DNA of 6,211 nt from an uncultured Bacilli bacterium (lineage in GTDB: Bacteria; Bacillota_I; Bacilli_A; RF39; UBA660): assembly GCA_944333305.1 (NCBI GenBank), contig CALVKV010000078.1, positions 1 through 6,211 of the forward strand, in the 5' to 3' direction. Positions 1 to 4,940 of the stretch are shown here, in pieces. The first letter of the stretch is position 1, and each line of letters opens with the position of its first letter. The position numbers were made by a program, and so were the translations under genes. The notes below the pieces were generated by a model. It ran no database searches. It was not told where the DNA came from and worked only from the letters and a program-made list of their open reading frames with translations.

Positions 1-73
1 GGGCGATATAGGACTCGAACCTATGACCCCTTGCTTGTAAGGCAAGTGCTCTAACCAACTGAGCTAATCGCCC
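1..73 (-). tRNA. tRNA-Val (anticodon UAC)
   Basis: Read on the minus strand this folds into a complete cloverleaf. The 7-bp acceptor stem is GGGCGAT/ATCGCCC, the D arm is GCTC/GAGC, the 5-bp anticodon stem is CTTGC/GCAAG with loop CTTACAA, the variable loop is GGGTC, and the T arm is ATAGG/CCTAT with TTCGAGT loop. The anticodon TAC (plus-strand bases 37-39) reads GUA and other valine codons. The window starts exactly at the last acceptor base, so the discriminator base and any encoded CCA lie outside it. A sigma-A promoter sits just upstream, so the tRNA is probably transcribed by itself or heads a tRNA cluster continuing to the left. Confidence 0.97.
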
Positions 74-93
74 AAAACCGTTTGACAGAATTA

Positions 94-122
94 AATATAC
101 CAGTTAATTGTTCGAATGTCAA
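94..122 (-). promoter_or_regulatory. Sigma-A promoter for tRNA-Val
   Basis: The minus strand reads TTGACA (plus bases 117-122), a 17-base spacer, then TATATT (94-99). Start of transcription is expected near base 87, about 13 bases before the mature tRNA. The -35 box is a perfect consensus and the spacing is optimal. The -35 box also forms one arm of an 8-bp inverted repeat (115-138). Confidence 0.8.
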
Positions 123-138
123 TAATTTATTTGACATT
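115..138. repeat. 8-bp inverted repeat overlapping the tRNA promoter
   Basis: AATGTCAA (115-122) and TTGACATT (131-138) are exact reverse complements separated by 8 bases. It lies between the S1-protein gene stop and the tRNA, and one arm contains the tRNA -35 box. On the minus strand the hairpin is not followed by a T-run, so it is not a convincing intrinsic terminator for the S1 gene. It could be a weak 3'-end stabiliser or a coincidence of two TTGACA-like boxes facing each other. Confidence 0.45.
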
Positions 139-150
139 TTGTATATTTTT

Positions 151-504
151 TTACTTTTTTGAGGTTGTTAGTTCTTTATCTATCCAATAATCAAGGTGTA
201 ATGCAAGATTATTAAAGCCACTAGGAGTTTCAATAATTTTACTTCCATACCTTTTTGTTATTCTGTAATCAACGTTTTTTATACTTAATTTAAAAAGATT
301 ATCGCTACTTTTTTCTAATATTTTTACTCTAATAAGCTCATTTAAAGTAACATATTTATTTAAGTCATCTACATAGTGATTACCTATTTCTGAAATATGA
401 ATAAGTCCACTATGTTTATTATCTAATTTAACAAAAATACCATAATCTTTTATCCCTGTAACTGTCCCTAAAACAATTGAACCTTCTTTATAATTTTTCC
501 CCAT
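151..504 (-). CDS. S1-domain RNA-binding protein, YugI/CvfD (GSP13) family
   Basis: A 117-residue cytoplasmic protein. Residues about 6-76 form one S1 (OB-fold) domain, with the typical GTVTGIKDYGIFVKLD opening strands and the GLIHISEI motif. The short C-terminal tail carries ETPSGFNNLALHLDYWI, which matches the conserved end of B. subtilis YugI/general stress protein 13 (known family pattern: TP.GF..L...L..WI). This tail separates it from ribosomal S1 or PNPase fragments. Family members bind RNA or ribosomes and act in post-transcriptional and stress or cold control; the exact role here is inferred. The ATG is preceded by AGAGGT, 8 bases between GAGG and ATG. It is transcribed from its own sigma-A promoter, divergently from the NifU-like gene, and no clear terminator follows it. 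Confidence 0.9.
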   Translation of the reverse strand: MGKNYKEGSIVLGTVTGIKDYGIFVKLDNKHSGLIHISEIGNHYVDDLNKYVTLNELIRVKILEKSSDNLFKLSIKNVDYRITKRYGSKIIETPSGFNNLALHLDYWIDKELTTSKK

Positions 505-523
505 ACAATTAACCTCTAGGTGT

Positions 524-552
524 ATTATATCAAAAAATGTTTTTTCTTACAA
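524..552 (-). promoter_or_regulatory. Sigma-A promoter for the S1-protein gene
   Basis: The minus strand reads TTGTAA (plus bases 547-552), a 17-base spacer, then TATAAT (524-529), a perfect -10 box. Transcription should begin near base 517, at the 5' edge of the Shine-Dalgarno sequence, giving a leader of only about 14 bases. Confidence 0.75.
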
Positions 553-554
553 CC

Positions 555-583
555 TTTACAATACTCTTAAACGCGTCTATAAT
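555..583 (+). promoter_or_regulatory. Sigma-A promoter for the NifU-like gene
   Basis: TTTACA (555-560), a 17-base spacer and TATAAT (578-583) make a near-consensus promoter. Its -35 box lies only two bases from the -35 box of the divergent S1-gene promoter. The predicted start of transcription, near base 590, falls inside the Shine-Dalgarno sequence, so the leader would be about 11 bases. Confidence 0.75.
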
Positions 584-587
584 AAAC

Positions 588-596
588 GGAGGTGAT
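588..596 (+). promoter_or_regulatory. Shine-Dalgarno that fixes the NifU-like start
   Basis: GGAGGTGAT is complementary to the canonical Bacilli 16S rRNA 3' end. It ends 4 bases before ATG 601. An in-frame GTG at 592 lies inside this site and cannot be the start, so the protein begins at 601. Confidence 0.85.
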
Positions 597-600
597 AAAA

Positions 601-840
601 ATGCAAAACAATGAGGATATTATAAAAAGAATTAAAGACATTATTGAAGAGTTAAAACCATTTTTGATTAGTGATGGTGGTTCTTTAGAATTCATTGATT
701 ATAAAGATGGTGTTGTATATGTTAAATTAGGGGGAGCTTGTCAAGGATGTGCTTTTCTAGATATTACTTTAAAAGATGGAATTGAGCAGATGATTATGAA
801 TGAAGTTCCTGAAGTCAAGGAAGTAAAAAATGTTAATTAA
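601..840 (+). CDS. NifU-like (Nfu C-terminal domain) iron-sulfur scaffold protein, YutI-like
   Basis: A 79-residue protein consisting only of the NifU C-terminal domain. The visible signature is DGGSLEF (residues 25-31) followed by GGACQGCAF, whose two cysteines (47 and 50) form the CxxC site that bridges a [4Fe-4S] cluster between two subunits. In Firmicutes such stand-alone Nfu proteins (B. subtilis YutI) are thought to act as cytoplasmic scaffold or carrier proteins delivering clusters to apo-enzymes. The length is normal for this group and no key residue is missing. It has its own promoter and an intrinsic terminator right after the stop. The stop codon TAA (838-840) overlaps the stop of the convergent YutH-like gene. 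Association with the yut neighbourhood supports the YutI assignment. Confidence 0.94.
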   Translation: MQNNEDIIKRIKDIIEELKPFLISDGGSLEFIDYKDGVVYVKLGGACQGCAFLDITLKDGIEQMIMNEVPEVKEVKNVN

Positions 841-1736
841 TCTAACCAGTCTATTTTTAAAATAGGCTTTTTTTTATTTATAAAATCATAAATATATTTT
901 AAATACTGTTCATATTCTTTTGTTCTTTTTAAAATGTTAAGTATTTCTTTTTCTTTTACAGTATCGTTTATTATTCTTTCATAAATATCAAAATAATGAC
1001 TGGGAAACAGAAGTCTAGCTATTAAAAGGCTATATTGGTAAGCACTATAGTTTAAGTTAGTTAAAAATTCGTCTAAAAAGTCATAAGTATAATCGTCATT
1101 TATAAAAATATATTTAAGATATTCTGCACTATCTCTAGCTTTATTATCAATTACAATATTTAAAGGATTATAAAAACTAAAGTCTTTTAAATTAATTCTT
1201 CTTCTAGAAATTACTAAATTATCATTAATTTCTTTTTTTAAATAATTATTAGTAGCATTAAAATAACCAATAGCATTTTCACTTAATCCTATGAAATAAT
1301 CTATTGTTTTGTAAAGTAATTTATATTTTGTTTTAATATAATCTTTTTGATATTCAAAATAATCTATTTTACCACTCCATAAACTTCCCCAGTTACTGTG
1401 ATTTAACAATTTTAAGTTAGCCATATCTCCATAACAATAAATAGGATTATAAAACTCTTGGATATTAAAAGTCTTGTTTTTTTCTCCTCTTATAAGTATG
1501 TAGTAATGATTATTTATTAGACTAATAGCTTTACCATTAATATTTAATATAATTATCATAAAATTGCTATTAATTAAGTTTCTATTTAAAATAGTTAGTT
1601 CATTAATATATTCAAGTGGTTTATCTACTAGACATAAATAATATATATAATTATTCATTTCAAAATAGTAATAATTATTTTTTTTTATAACTTTTTCTGG
1701 ATTAAGTTGATAATAATAAAAAAGAGTATTCTTCAT
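837..1736 (-). CDS. YutH/CotS-family spore-coat-associated protein (kinase-fold relative)
   Basis: A 299-residue protein with family hallmarks visible in its C-terminal two-thirds. These are NWGSLWSGKIDYFE (about 115-128), DYFIGLSENAIGYF (146-159), DNKARDSAEYLKY (197-209) and LLIARLLFPSHYFDIYE (237-253), the last very characteristic of YutH. The family (COG2334-like, related to aminoglycoside phosphotransferases) contains spore-coat proteins such as CotS and YutH in B. subtilis. No HGD/HRD catalytic loop is seen: the matching place reads ISRRRI, so phosphotransfer activity is doubtful. The protein is extremely Tyr/Asn/Ile-rich and its N-terminal half is poorly recognisable. The ATG follows TGAGGT with 8 bases between GAGG and ATG. 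A role in the mother-cell coat layer is inferred from the family. No terminator follows; its transcript would run antisense into the NifU-like gene. Confidence 0.8.
   Translation of the reverse strand: MKNTLFYYYQLNPEKVIKKNNYYYFEMNNYIYYLCLVDKPLEYINELTILNRNLINSNFMIIILNINGKAISLINNHYYILIRGEKNKTFNIQEFYNPIYCYGDMANLKLLNHSNWGSLWSGKIDYFEYQKDYIKTKYKLLYKTIDYFIGLSENAIGYFNATNNYLKKEINDNLVISRRRINLKDFSFYNPLNIVIDNKARDSAEYLKYIFINDDYTYDFLDEFLTNLNYSAYQYSLLIARLLFPSHYFDIYERIINDTVKEKEILNILKRTKEYEQYLKYIYDFINKKKPILKIDWLD
848..875 (+). terminator. Intrinsic terminator of the NifU-like gene, inside the opposing gene
   Basis: Bases 848-868 pair as a stem (core CTATTT, loop TTA, AAATAG, extended by A-T, G-C and a T-G wobble), followed by an uninterrupted run of T to 875. 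It starts 8 bases after the NifU-like stop. The whole element lies within the last codons of the minus-strand YutH-like gene, where the T-run encodes Lys-Lys. In the minus direction no T-run follows, so it should act only for the plus strand. Confidence 0.75.
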
Positions 1737-1770
1737 ATCTAAAACCTCAGTAAAGTATATGAAAAATGGT

Positions 1771-1804
1771 AAAAAAAAGAACTTCTATTTTCTAGAAGAT
1801 CCTT
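1771..1804 (-). terminator. Intrinsic terminator of the coiled-coil protein gene
   Basis: On the minus strand CTTCTA (plus 1793-1798), loop GAAAA, TAGAAG (1782-1787) form a 6-bp stem. An outer GA/TC pair extends it across a T-T mismatch, and eight T's follow (plus-strand A-run 1771-1778). The stop codon TAG (1785-1787) is part of the stem, so the hairpin begins inside the coding sequence. It separates this gene from the YutH-like gene downstream. Confidence 0.75.
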
Positions 1805-3227
1805 TTCCTATAATTCTTTCAGATTCATCTATTTTAGTTTGATAGCTATCAATTTCGTTTCTAAGCTTATCATTTCTTTCAGCTGTTTGATTAATCTGAG
1901 CTGCCGCTTCAATAGCTTTGCTTTTGTAACCGCTAAGTTCTTCTCTGAGGCTAGCTAACCTGTCATTACGTGCTTTTATACGTTGAATCTCAATAAATCT
2001 AGCTGCTGCTGCTTCTTTTTGTTTTGCTTCTGCAGCCTTTTCATCTCTTGTTTGAGTCAAATGTTTTTCTTCTTTTTCTTTTTCTCTTAAATCTTGTTGG
2101 TAGCCTTTATATTGACCTTTAGCTTCTTCAATCTGTGCTTCTAGCTCTTTTATTGCTGGATCATCTGAAAAATCAAATGACATATTAAAAATCGGTTGTT
2201 CAGCACCACTTTCTAATGGTTTATCTGGCTCTACGGTAGATTCAGGTGTTAAAGGTGTAAATGGAGTTACTGGAGTGTCAAATATACTAGTTTCTTCAGT
2301 AACTGGTGTTGCTTTAAAACCTGATCTAGTCACTTCATCAGCTTTCGAAAAGATGTCTTCTTCAGAACTAACAGGAGGAGTTATAGCTTCAGCTTTTTTA
2401 TCATTTGCTGCTAATATCCTATCAAAATCATCTTCAGTAACATCTGTAGTTGATGATGGAGTTCCTGCCTCTTTTTTATCTGATGATTTTTCTTTTGAAT
2501 CTTTTTTGCTTGTGTCTTTTGATTCATCAAGTTGTTTTTTTATTTCAGTAGCTAAATCTTTTACATCAGCATCAAAAGTTTCAGCATTTACATTAGAAAC
2601 TATAAAATCACCAAGTGTACCATATTTATTATCTTCATCATCAAGTTTACCATTAGTTTTTTTGTTTAAAACATTTTCTACTTCTTGTTTAATAGCATCT
2701 GTGTCAATGTTAGAGAAAATATCATGTTTTTCTTCATATTTTTTCCCTTTTTCATCTGTTTTTTTAGAAGTTCTTACTATAGAATCTTGACTTTCTTTAA
2801 CTGTATTTTGGAGGTCTACCAAATATACCGACGGATTAATCCTGCTACCTCCCCAACCGTTTTCAGCTAATTTTTGGAAGTTTTTATCTGGTAAACTTAA
2901 AGCCTTATGAGCTAAAGACATGAATCTTTGATGTGACTTATTAAAATCATAAATAGCTTTATCCATGATGTTTATTTCCTTGGACAATTCATTTATTCTT
3001 TGTTTTATTTCTTTGGCATTCTTGCCATCACTCATCTCTAACTCTACTTCTAAGCCTCTTTGTTCTTCTCTTTTCTTTTCAACTTCTTCTTCCATATATG
3101 CAGCTTGAACTTCCATTATAACAGCATAAGAAGTTATTAATAGTTTTAACTTATTAGCGTCTCCTGCCAAAACATTTTCATCTATATCTATAATTTTGAA
3201 AACATCATTCTCTAGTTTTTCTTTCAT
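1785..3227 (-). CDS. Unrecognised 480-residue cytoplasmic coiled-coil protein
   Basis: I do not recognise a family. There is no signal peptide or membrane segment. Three parts are visible. Residues about 30-115 are helical and charged, with heptad-like stretches such as KEIKQRINELSKEINIMDKA. Residues about 235-350 form an acidic Ser/Thr/Pro-rich low-complexity linker containing the short TP repeat TPVTPFTPLTP. Residues about 356-473 are a long Glu/Lys/Ala coiled coil. Between the first two lies a more ordered-looking patch (about 111-145, NGWGGSRINPSVYLVDLQ). A scaffold or filament-like role is possible, but no function can be assigned. Start: an in-frame TTG at 3242 overlaps the Shine-Dalgarno, so ATG 3227 is chosen. 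By eye it uses more GCN and Ala/Glu codons than the very AT-rich YutH-like gene. It follows the DUF1292 gene by 44 bases and ends in an intrinsic terminator. Confidence 0.85.
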   Translation of the reverse strand: MKEKLENDVFKIIDIDENVLAGDANKLKLLITSYAVIMEVQAAYMEEEVEKKREEQRGLEVELEMSDGKNAKEIKQRINELSKEINIMDKAIYDFNKSHQRFMSLAHKALSLPDKNFQKLAENGWGGSRINPSVYLVDLQNTVKESQDSIVRTSKKTDEKGKKYEEKHDIFSNIDTDAIKQEVENVLNKKTNGKLDDEDNKYGTLGDFIVSNVNAETFDADVKDLATEIKKQLDESKDTSKKDSKEKSSDKKEAGTPSSTTDVTEDDFDRILAANDKKAEAITPPVSSEEDIFSKADEVTRSGFKATPVTEETSIFDTPVTPFTPLTPESTVEPDKPLESGAEQPIFNMSFDFSDDPAIKELEAQIEEAKGQYKGYQQDLREKEKEEKHLTQTRDEKAAEAKQKEAAAARFIEIQRIKARNDRLASLREELSGYKSKAIEAAAQINQTAERNDKLRNEIDSYQTKIDESERIIGKGSSRK

Positions 3228-3235
3228 GTTATTCG

Positions 3236-3240
3236 CCTCC
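3236..3240 (-). promoter_or_regulatory. Shine-Dalgarno that fixes the coiled-coil protein start
   Basis: The minus strand reads GGAGG, then 8 bases, then ATG at 3227. The in-frame TTG (3240-3242) overlaps this site and has no Shine-Dalgarno of its own, so it is rejected as start. Confidence 0.85.
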
Positions 3241-3271
3241 AACTAATTATCAACGCAACTAGATTTCAATC

Positions 3272-3541
3272 CTAGTCTTTTTTTGATAATTTTCTTAATA
3301 CATCTTTTACCCTATTCCATTCATCTTCATCATCAATACCATATAATCTTGGAGTATCTCCACTTCTATCAACATATGAAACATAAACAGTTACATTACC
3401 ATTTTCATCTTTTTCATTTTTGGTGTATACAACATATTCTTTTTTTGTATCTTTAAATTCAAAGGCAATAACAACTTCTACTTCGTCAATAGAGCCATCT
3501 TCACCTATAATTGATAAAGTCATTTTTTTATTTTCATTCAT
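3272..3541 (-). CDS. DUF1292 family protein (YrzB-like)
   Basis: An 89-residue acidic cytoplasmic protein with the DUF1292 pattern. An N-terminal strand pair carries IIGEDGSIDEVEVVIAFEF (residues 11-29), then EYVVYT (35-40), a short DENGNVTVYVSYVD segment (45-58), and the closing acidic DDEDEWNRVKDVLRKL helix (70-85). Family members such as B. subtilis YrzB are widespread in Firmicutes, often next to ruvX/yrrK, but their molecular function is not established. Here the partner is instead the unrecognised coiled-coil gene. Start: an in-frame ATG at 3577 has no Shine-Dalgarno. GGGAGG lies 10 bases before ATG 3541, which gives the usual family length. Confidence 0.85.
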   Translation of the reverse strand: MNENKKMTLSIIGEDGSIDEVEVVIAFEFKDTKKEYVVYTKNEKDENGNVTVYVSYVDRSGDTPRLYGIDDEDEWNRVKDVLRKLSKKD

Positions 3542-3551
3542 CCTCGTTTTT

Positions 3552-3557
3552 CCTCCC
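3552..3557 (-). promoter_or_regulatory. Shine-Dalgarno that fixes the DUF1292 start
   Basis: The minus strand reads GGGAGG, then 10 bases, then ATG 3541. The upstream in-frame ATG at 3577 is preceded only by an A/T-rich stretch after the previous terminator. Confidence 0.8.
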
Positions 3558-3563
3558 TTTACT

Positions 3564-3582
3564 ATTCTATAAAACATTTTAT
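3564..3582 (-). promoter_or_regulatory. Possible promoter region of the DUF1292 / coiled-coil unit
   Basis: The minus strand has a -10-like TAGAAT (plus 3564-3569) 6 bases before the Shine-Dalgarno. It is overlapped by a 14-base inverted repeat, ATAAAA-CA-TTTTAT (3569-3582), that could be an operator. No convincing -35 box is present: the right distance falls in the T-run of the preceding terminator. A promoter is expected because a terminator lies just upstream, but this exact placement is tentative. Confidence 0.3.
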
Positions 3583-3585
3583 CAT

Positions 3586-3613
3586 AAAAAAAAAGAAATA
3601 GAAAGCCCTATTT
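3586..3613 (-). terminator. Intrinsic terminator after yutD
   Basis: On the minus strand AAATAG (plus 3608-3613), loop GGCTTT, CTATTT (3596-3601) form a 6-bp stem, followed after one base by nine T's (plus-strand A-run 3586-3594). The hairpin begins at the base after the yutD stop codon. The stem is AT-rich and weak, but its position and long T-run support it as the end of the sigG-ylmC-yunB-yutD operon. Confidence 0.6.
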
Positions 3614-3907
3614 TTACACTTTTTTACTATTTTTACTATTTATTTCTTTTTTCAACAAAAATATCTTGGCTCCAGGAGAACAATATTCCTTAATATACTT
3701 ATCTAAATATTTAATATCATTTATATTTTTTACTTTTTTATTATTACTATCATAAAAGCCTTTAAGCCTAACTTTTCCATAAGAATAATCTCCTAAAATG
3801 TAATCATAATCTTTAAAGTAATCAGTAAATAATTTTTTTACTTCTTCATAATCAAAGTTTTCTTTTCCTTTAGTTAATTTATAATTATTATCTAATAAAT
3901 TATACAT
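3614..3907 (-). CDS. yutD: YutD family protein (DUF1027)
   Basis: A 97-residue cytoplasmic protein matching the YutD pattern. YDYILGDYSYGKVRLKGFY (residues 34-52) corresponds to the family core YDYIVGDWGYGQLRLKGF. The second motif YIKEYCSPGAKIFLLKK (71-87) corresponds to YLYEYCNFGCAYFVLKK. The function of YutD is not established. In B. subtilis yutD lies a few genes from yunB; here it directly follows yunB by 29 bases, and it is the last gene before a terminator. Start: an in-frame GTG at 3916 sits inside the Shine-Dalgarno AGGTGAT, so ATG 3907 is chosen. The SD and start lie between two 5-base complementary arms (TGCTA/TAGCA), a weak possible hairpin. Confidence 0.88.
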   Translation of the reverse strand: MYNLLDNNYKLTKGKENFDYEEVKKLFTDYFKDYDYILGDYSYGKVRLKGFYDSNNKKVKNINDIKYLDKYIKEYCSPGAKIFLLKKEINSKNSKKV

Positions 3908-3911
3908 TGCT

Positions 3912-3918
3912 ATCACCT
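3912..3918 (-). promoter_or_regulatory. Shine-Dalgarno that fixes the yutD start
   Basis: The minus strand reads AGGTGAT, then 4 bases, then ATG 3907. The in-frame GTG at 3916 is part of this site and is rejected. The same AGTAGTAGG string precedes the ylmC start. Confidence 0.8.
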
Positions 3919-3936
3919 ACTACTTATTGTAGCACA

Positions 3937-4656
3937 TTATTTAATTTTAGTTGCAAAAACTTGTGAGGAAGCTGTAAAAGAACCATTGTAATAGTTTGGT
4001 ATAGCACCTTGAATTATTTGAGTAGTAAGATTTACTTTGGTAGTGATAGGAATACTTTCTGTTGAGTGAGGCATAGTTATTTTTTCTTTAATAGTTACTT
4101 CTATTCCTACTTCGATTAAAGCATTATTGAAGCCATACTCTTTAACGTCTGTTACAATATTACTTGAAACTGTACCGATAAACGAGAATCTAATAGGGAT
4201 GCTTGTTGTTAAATTAACAATTAATCCATTATGGAATAAAGAACCTATTGGTATATCACAAACTACCCCATCATCTAAAAAGGTTAGTCTTGTTCCTTTT
4301 AAGGAATCTGATAACTCTATGTCAGTTGTATCTCCTTTTTCTATGGCACTTAGTCGTTTCATAGCTTTTTCATTTATTTCTTTTAATAATTTATTAGTTA
4401 CTTTAGTATCAAAATTAATAAGTTCTATATTACCATCATTATCTCTACTTATTTCGAAAAGATCATTATCTAAATACTCTTCATCTATAAAAGCAACATC
4501 ATTTAGTATAACATTGGCAATTCTTTCTGTTTCTACTGTGGCATAATTGATGATAACCTTTTCTAATCCTCTACCTGCTAGAGAAGTGAGAAATAAAGAT
4601 GTAAAGAAAGATAATATTAGTAGACTAAAGAAGAGATATATTTTCTTTTTATTCAT
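3937..4656 (-). CDS. yunB: Sporulation protein YunB
   Basis: A 239-residue protein with one N-terminal membrane segment (about residues 6-27, KKK before it and LAGRG after it). This suggests a single-pass protein whose body faces outside the cytoplasm. The body carries the YunB signature: IPIGSL (135-140), IPIRFSFIGTVSSNIVTD (153-170), EYGFNNALIEVGIEVTI (173-189) and the C-terminal IIQGAIPNYY (214-223). In B. subtilis yunB is needed for efficient spore formation and belongs to the mother-cell SigE group; its biochemical role is unknown. Here its ATG is only 2 bases after the ylmC stop codon with a weak Shine-Dalgarno (TTAGGT) inside ylmC. Translation is therefore probably coupled to ylmC. Placement behind sigG raises the question of which compartment expresses it. 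Confidence 0.9.
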   Translation of the reverse strand: MNKKKIYLFFSLLILSFFTSLFLTSLAGRGLEKVIINYATVETERIANVILNDVAFIDEEYLDNDLFEISRDNDGNIELINFDTKVTNKLLKEINEKAMKRLSAIEKGDTTDIELSDSLKGTRLTFLDDGVVCDIPIGSLFHNGLIVNLTTSIPIRFSFIGTVSSNIVTDVKEYGFNNALIEVGIEVTIKEKITMPHSTESIPITTKVNLTTQIIQGAIPNYYNGSFTASSQVFATKIK

Positions 4657-4658
4657 AG

Positions 4659-4889
4659 TTAGTTACCTAATCTTACTAGTATTACATCTTCACCAATTCT
4701 CTCAATACTTTGCCATCTAATTTCTGTATCTTCTCCTTTACCAAAAGAAATAAATTTACCTTTAGGCTCTACTATTAAACTAATAATAGCTCCATTTCTC
4801 TCATCTACTTTAACATCTATAATATTACCTATATTTCTACCATCTATAACATTAACGATATCTTTACTTTGTAAATCAGAAAGTCTCAT
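4659..4889 (-). CDS. YlmC/YmxH family sporulation protein (PRC-barrel)
   Basis: A 76-residue single-domain PRC-barrel-like protein. It begins MRLSDLQSKDIVNVIDGRNIG and ends with the family hallmark IRWQSIERIGEDVILVR (residues 57-73), nearly identical to the end of B. subtilis YlmC. Such proteins are found almost only in spore formers; the precise role is not settled. In B. subtilis ylmC lies close downstream of sigG, and that order is kept here with a 51-base gap. The ATG follows TAGTAGGG at a long spacing, a weak ribosome site. No terminator separates it from sigG, so it is probably co-transcribed. Confidence 0.9.
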   Translation of the reverse strand: MRLSDLQSKDIVNVIDGRNIGNIIDVKVDERNGAIISLIVEPKGKFISFGKGEDTEIRWQSIERIGEDVILVRLGN

Positions 4890-4940
4890 AATATCACAGC
4901 CCTACTACTAAAAAAATATGTAAAATTTTATTAATTATTC

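Noticed and set aside
592..600. Start of the NifU-like gene at GTG 592
   Set aside because: The GTG is inside the Shine-Dalgarno GGAGGTGAT; ATG 601 is correctly spaced from it.
2275..2870. Open frames on the plus strand opposite the coiled-coil gene
   Set aside because: They are antisense shadows of a well-supported gene; the products are Ser/Phe-rich with no motif, Shine-Dalgarno or promoter.
3228..3242. Start of the coiled-coil gene at TTG 3242
   Set aside because: The TTG overlaps the Shine-Dalgarno that serves ATG 3227.
3254..3278. Hairpin ACTAGG/TCTAGT between the DUF1292 and coiled-coil genes as a terminator
   Set aside because: Only about 6 weak pairs and no T-run after it; the two genes are more likely co-transcribed.
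3542..3577. Start of the DUF1292 gene at ATG 3577
   Set aside because: No Shine-Dalgarno precedes it, the extra 12 residues do not fit the family, and GGGAGG points to ATG 3541.
3511..3693. Plus-strand open frame of 60 codons
   Set aside because: It covers the antisense of the DUF1292 start, a terminator and the yutD end, and its product is a Phe/Tyr/Ser-rich run made by the A/T tracts.
4127..4546. Plus-strand open frame opposite yunB
   Set aside because: Antisense shadow of yunB; no ribosome site and no recognisable domain.
4911..4940. A sporulation promoter between sigG and ylmC (GAATA ... CATATTT)
   Set aside because: Spacing is 15 instead of 17-18 and the -10 box lacks the final A; readthrough from sigG is simpler.
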